The notes under the pieces were generated by a model. The model had not been told where the DNA came from. It saw nothing but the letters and a program-made list of their open reading frames with translations, and searched no databases. Of a DNA stretch of 16,874 bases, positions 15,501-16,874 are shown in pieces; within the stretch, counting starts at the first letter, position 1; the number at the start of each line of letters is the position of its first letter. The position numbers and the translations under genes were made by a program. Origin of the DNA: Streptosporangiaceae bacterium (GTDB lineage: Bacteria; Actinomycetota; Actinomycetes; Streptosporangiales; Streptosporangiaceae); the NCBI GenBank assembly GCA_030040475.1, contig JASHTQ010000139.1, positions 1 through 16,874 on the forward strand, in the 5' to 3' direction.

Positions 15501-15680
15501 CTTGAGGTGCTGCGGCTGCTGTGTGCCGGGCGCAGCAACAGGGAGATAGCCGCCGAGCTGTTCATCTCGCCCAAGACGGCCAGCGTGCACGTCTCGAACA
15601 TCCTGGCCAAGCTGGGCGCCGCCAGCCGCGGCGAGGCCGCGGCGAAGGCCCGGACCCTGCACGTGTTCGAAGTGGCCTAG
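12549..15680 (+). CDS. LuxR family regulator with N-terminal AAA ATPase domain (LAL-like)
   Basis: This 1043-residue protein is a large ATP-binding LuxR-type activator. A STAND/AAA module starts near residue 41 (VLVGRDEQMAALEAAF) with Walker A GGEAGVGKSR (71-80) and Walker B VLVIEDAHWAD (183-193). A long Ala/Leu-rich helical middle (about 390-950), probably TPR-like, would sense a partner or ligand. The C-terminal 66 residues hold the LuxR helix-turn-helix (LTGRELEVLRLLCAGRSNRE, then ISPKTASVHVSNILAKLGA). The family controls antibiotic clusters, sugar use or development in actinomycetes. The ATG at 12549 follows GAGGCGG and lies 7 bp after the small gene upstream; a longer frame starting at 12486 would overlap that gene, and an ATG at 12615 is an alternative. 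The target is unknown. Neighbours do not form an obvious biosynthetic cluster. Confidence 0.93.
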   Translation: MTTPRLARPSSGSPAAAGELAGMSDPREMLTAEMSGRASSPVLVGRDEQMAALEAAFDSVRQGGPSTVLLGGEAGVGKSRLVGEFGSRAASAGARVLTGGCLELGTDGLPFAPFTAVLRDLVHEMGADALTAMLPGRTTRELARLLPELGEPDTGGDPGEARARLFEEALSALEHLARISPVVLVIEDAHWADRSSRDLLTFLVGNQRAISGLLIVVTFRSDELHRTHPLRPLLAALGRIDWVERAELTRLGRQDTAELALRILGRSPGGDLADTLYHRSEGNPLFVEALLGCDGELTSELPESLRDLLLASVRRLPEDTQEVLRVASTGGGTNGHALLAAVTGLDDGELTRALRPAVVANVLRATADGYAFRHELIREAVHEDLLPGEHSRLHSRFAEAIDADPALVPPGRAAVEMAHHWHSAHDSVWALIAAWQAAAQAGKAVAPAERLALLARVLELWDQVPDATDRISADHVRVLEEATCAAHDAGEFERGIALASSALRELDSAAQPVRAARLLEDRGHFKVNLGRAEAIEDFYAALALAPADMPLVRIPILLATARCGTRATVDLGYAEEALALARQSGDVANEANALLTIAAFNADVGQEAGPGSGPIELIAQARAMAERVGAHPLLVKAAINESHLLEGAGEHALALAAARTAGSDQDALYLARTSRSLLAINQVEPLLALGRWDEAIEVAETARDFQLAALPIHRAVLQVMKARILLARGEHGAAGDAVSDARDLLRSAPFEDQHQLPLGTAEILLRLATAGPTAALAAASATLDRYDVSGSSSRHVWPLLTAAATACAAAARQARTGHDDALRGQTAALADRLRTIAEKTGVAGRAQRAHQLTFAAADAQLGALLAACGSGTADPSGADGGQGAWRAGPVAAWDRAAAAWEAVSEPYPLAQALLEASESATACGDRDGAAARLTRAAALAARLGALPLGEQIGALARRARISLADDDTQTAGRQGADLGLTGRELEVLRLLCAGRSNREIAAELFISPKTASVHVSNILAKLGAASRGEAAAKARTLHVFEVA

Positions 15681-15681
15681 C

Positions 15682-15693
15682 GGCCGATCGGCC
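15682..15693. repeat. 12-bp palindrome after the LuxR gene
   Basis: GGCCGATCGGCC is a perfect palindrome one base after the LuxR-type stop codon. As RNA it gives only a 4-bp stem with a GAUC loop and no U-tract, so it is at best a weak terminator or a protein site. Confidence 0.35.
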
Positions 15694-15771
15694 CGGGCGG
15701 AGAGGGAACCGTGACCACGCTGAGGCGTAGTCGTTTTCGGCGGCGGGTGCGACGGGGGCGTGAGGTCACTA

Positions 15772-15779
15772 AGGTGATC
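15772..15779 (+). promoter_or_regulatory. Extended Shine-Dalgarno site fixing the GTG start at 15782
   Basis: AGGTGATC is an exact 8-base complement to the usual 3' end of bacterial 16S rRNA (GATCACCT). It ends 2 nt before the GTG at 15782, with its AGG core 7 nt away. It lies well downstream of the LuxR stop and supports this GTG as the true start. Confidence 0.6.
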
Positions 15780-15781
15780 GG

Positions 15782-16537
15782 GTGAATCCGTTTCTGTTGC
15801 TGTCTATCCGGGCCGACGATGCCGCGGCCGATAACGAGTACGAGTCGTTCGTTGCCCTCGCCGGGCTGGACGAGGGCGAGCTGCGGCGGGTACGGCTGGA
15901 GCAGCGGCCGCTTGGGGATATTGACTTGCGGGACTGGTCCGGCATCCTGCTTGGCGGGGGACCTTTCAACTACAGCTCCCCCGAGGAACTCAAGTCGTCG
16001 GTCCAACGGCGGGTCGAGGCGGACCTGCGCCGCCTGCTGGACGCGGTGGTCGGCGAGGACTTCCCCTTCCTCGGAGCCTGCTACGGCATCGGGGCGCTCG
16101 GCAGCCACGAGGGGGCGGTGATCGACCACCGCTATGGCGAGCCGGTAGGGGTGACGCGCGTCACGCTCACCCCGGAGGGACGGCAGGATCCGCTGATGAG
16201 CGGGCTGCCGGAGCAATTCGACGCCTTTACCGGCCACAAGGAGGCCATCAGCAAGCTGCCGGACCATGCCGTGCTGCTTGCCACCAACGTCAGCTGCCCG
16301 GTACAGGCGTTCCGGGTCGGCTCGAACGTCTACGCCACCCAGTTCCACGCCGAGCTGGACGCGGCCGGCATGTGCACCAGGGTCGATGTCTACAAGCACG
16401 CGGGTTACTTCCATCCCGATCAGGCCGACGAGCTCAAGGCCCTGGCACACCGCAGCGTCGTCACCGACCCGCCGACCATGCTGCGCGAGTTCGTCAGCCG
16501 CTACGCCCGCAGCGAGGCGACTGCGGCGGCACGCTGA
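15782..16537 (+). CDS. Class I glutamine amidotransferase, free-standing
   Basis: This 251-residue cytoplasmic protein has the class I (triad) glutaminase fold, which releases ammonia from glutamine for a partner enzyme. The nucleophile Cys100 lies in FLGACYGIGAL, and the His-x-Glu pair in ATQFHAEL (His189, Glu191). LLGGGPFNYSSPE (57-69) is the oxyanion and substrate loop. The layout matches stand-alone GuaA-like amidotransferases, annotated in many actinobacteria as glutamine amidotransferase without a defined substrate. No synthetase subunit lies next to it. Some members of this group hydrolyse gamma-glutamyl compounds instead. The GTG start is set by a strong ribosome site. Confidence 0.88.
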   Translation: MNPFLLLSIRADDAAADNEYESFVALAGLDEGELRRVRLEQRPLGDIDLRDWSGILLGGGPFNYSSPEELKSSVQRRVEADLRRLLDAVVGEDFPFLGACYGIGALGSHEGAVIDHRYGEPVGVTRVTLTPEGRQDPLMSGLPEQFDAFTGHKEAISKLPDHAVLLATNVSCPVQAFRVGSNVYATQFHAELDAAGMCTRVDVYKHAGYFHPDQADELKALAHRSVVTDPPTMLREFVSRYARSEATAAAR

Positions 16538-16578
16538 ACGGGCTTGGCAAAGACCGAATACAGGTTCGATAGACTGGG

Positions 16579-16584
16579 TATACT
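16579..16584 (+). promoter_or_regulatory. -10 box of a probable leaderless transcript
   Basis: TATACT (five of six with TATAAT) ends 6 nt before the GTG at 16591, so transcription should start at or within a base or two of that codon. No Shine-Dalgarno sequence lies between. No good -35 box sits at the normal distance. Leaderless mRNAs are common in actinobacteria. Confidence 0.5.
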
Positions 16585-16590
16585 GTCGGT

Positions 16591-16874
16591 GTGGCCGCAT
16601 ATACGCCGCCTGGATGGCCGGCTGGGGTGCATCCGCCGGGAAGCGAAGAGTTCGAGTCCACGGCGGTGGCCTGGCTGCTCGACGTGGTGCCGCCCGATTA
16701 CCGGCTGCACGGGGTGCTGCGCCGGTATCCGGTCGCGCTGGCCGCGCTGGCCAGGTATCACTCCAAGGCCTGCGTGGAGGGGGCGCGGCAGGGCTATCGC
16801 GCGGCGCGAGCCGAGCTGGCGGACGCGCTGCCGCCGCACGCGATCGATACCGTGCTCGCCGCCTACCGCAAGGA
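16591..16874 (+). CDS. Conserved-looking hypothetical protein, 3' end outside the window
   Basis: The open frame runs from the GTG at 16591 to the window edge without a stop (94 full codons). It was too incomplete at the 3' side to be judged by length. The product begins VAAYTPPGWPAGVHPPG and continues with a mostly helical, Arg/Ala/Leu-rich region (WLLDVVPPDYRLHGVLRRYP, then ALARYHSKACVEGARQGYR). There is no signal peptide. Codon use, with G or C in nearly every third position, is that of a real gene. From memory this resembles a conserved actinomycete protein of unknown function, but I cannot confirm that here. The -10 box 6 nt upstream suggests a leaderless mRNA. Confidence 0.75.
   Translation, partial: MAAYTPPGWPAGVHPPGSEEFESTAVAWLLDVVPPDYRLHGVLRRYPVALAALARYHSKACVEGARQGYRAARAELADALPPHAIDTVLAAYRK

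Overview
The window is GC-rich DNA with GTG starts, strong GGAGG-type ribosome sites, long overlapping shadow frames, a PadR/ABC operon and a large LuxR-AAA regulator. Together these point to an actinobacterium, probably a filamentous or spore-forming lineage related to Streptomyces or Streptosporangiales. I cannot assign a genus from sequence alone. No rRNA, tRNA, CRISPR array, insertion sequence or phage gene is visible, and the region reads as ordinary accessory chromosome.

Layout from left to right. (1) 179-2910, plus strand: an MFS transporter followed after 23 bp by an ATP-grasp ligase. This pairing recalls the bacilysin-type ligase and exporter (BacD/BacE) and may be a minimal two-gene module that makes and exports a small molecule. 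(2) 3127-6645, minus strand: an HtrA-like membrane-anchored serine protease with a PDZ domain, an unrecognised 86-residue protein with an excellent ribosome site, and a secreted S53 (sedolisin) peptidase that has only a short pro-region. (3) 6837-7841, plus strand: an orphan MreB-like actin homologue with no mreC or mreD beside it, closed by a 15-bp perfect-stem terminator whose loop contains the stop codon. (4) 7870-11761, minus strand: padR, then an ABC ATPase, then a two-FtsX-domain permease, each joined to the next by a 4-bp ATGA overlap. This is a PadR-controlled export or stress-response operon. (5) 11762-12283: a 522-bp stretch without a gene that holds an inverted repeat at the padR promoter, a 12-bp hairpin, a 12-bp palindrome and a G-rich 13-bp tandem repeat. 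(6) 12284-15680, plus strand: an 85-residue protein and a 1043-residue LuxR-family AAA regulator, 7 bp apart. (7) 15782-16537: a free-standing class I glutamine amidotransferase. (8) 16591 to the end: the start of a conserved-looking protein of unknown function that is probably made from a leaderless mRNA.

The most interesting items are the transporter/ATP-grasp cassette, whose ligase lacks the usual metal-binding Asn; the two extracytoplasmic proteases bracketing an unknown small protein; the two adjacent inverted repeats upstream of the HtrA-like gene; and the structured non-coding stretch between padR and the LuxR operon. I found nothing that is plainly an undescribed multi-gene system. 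The strongest candidate is the ligase/exporter pair.
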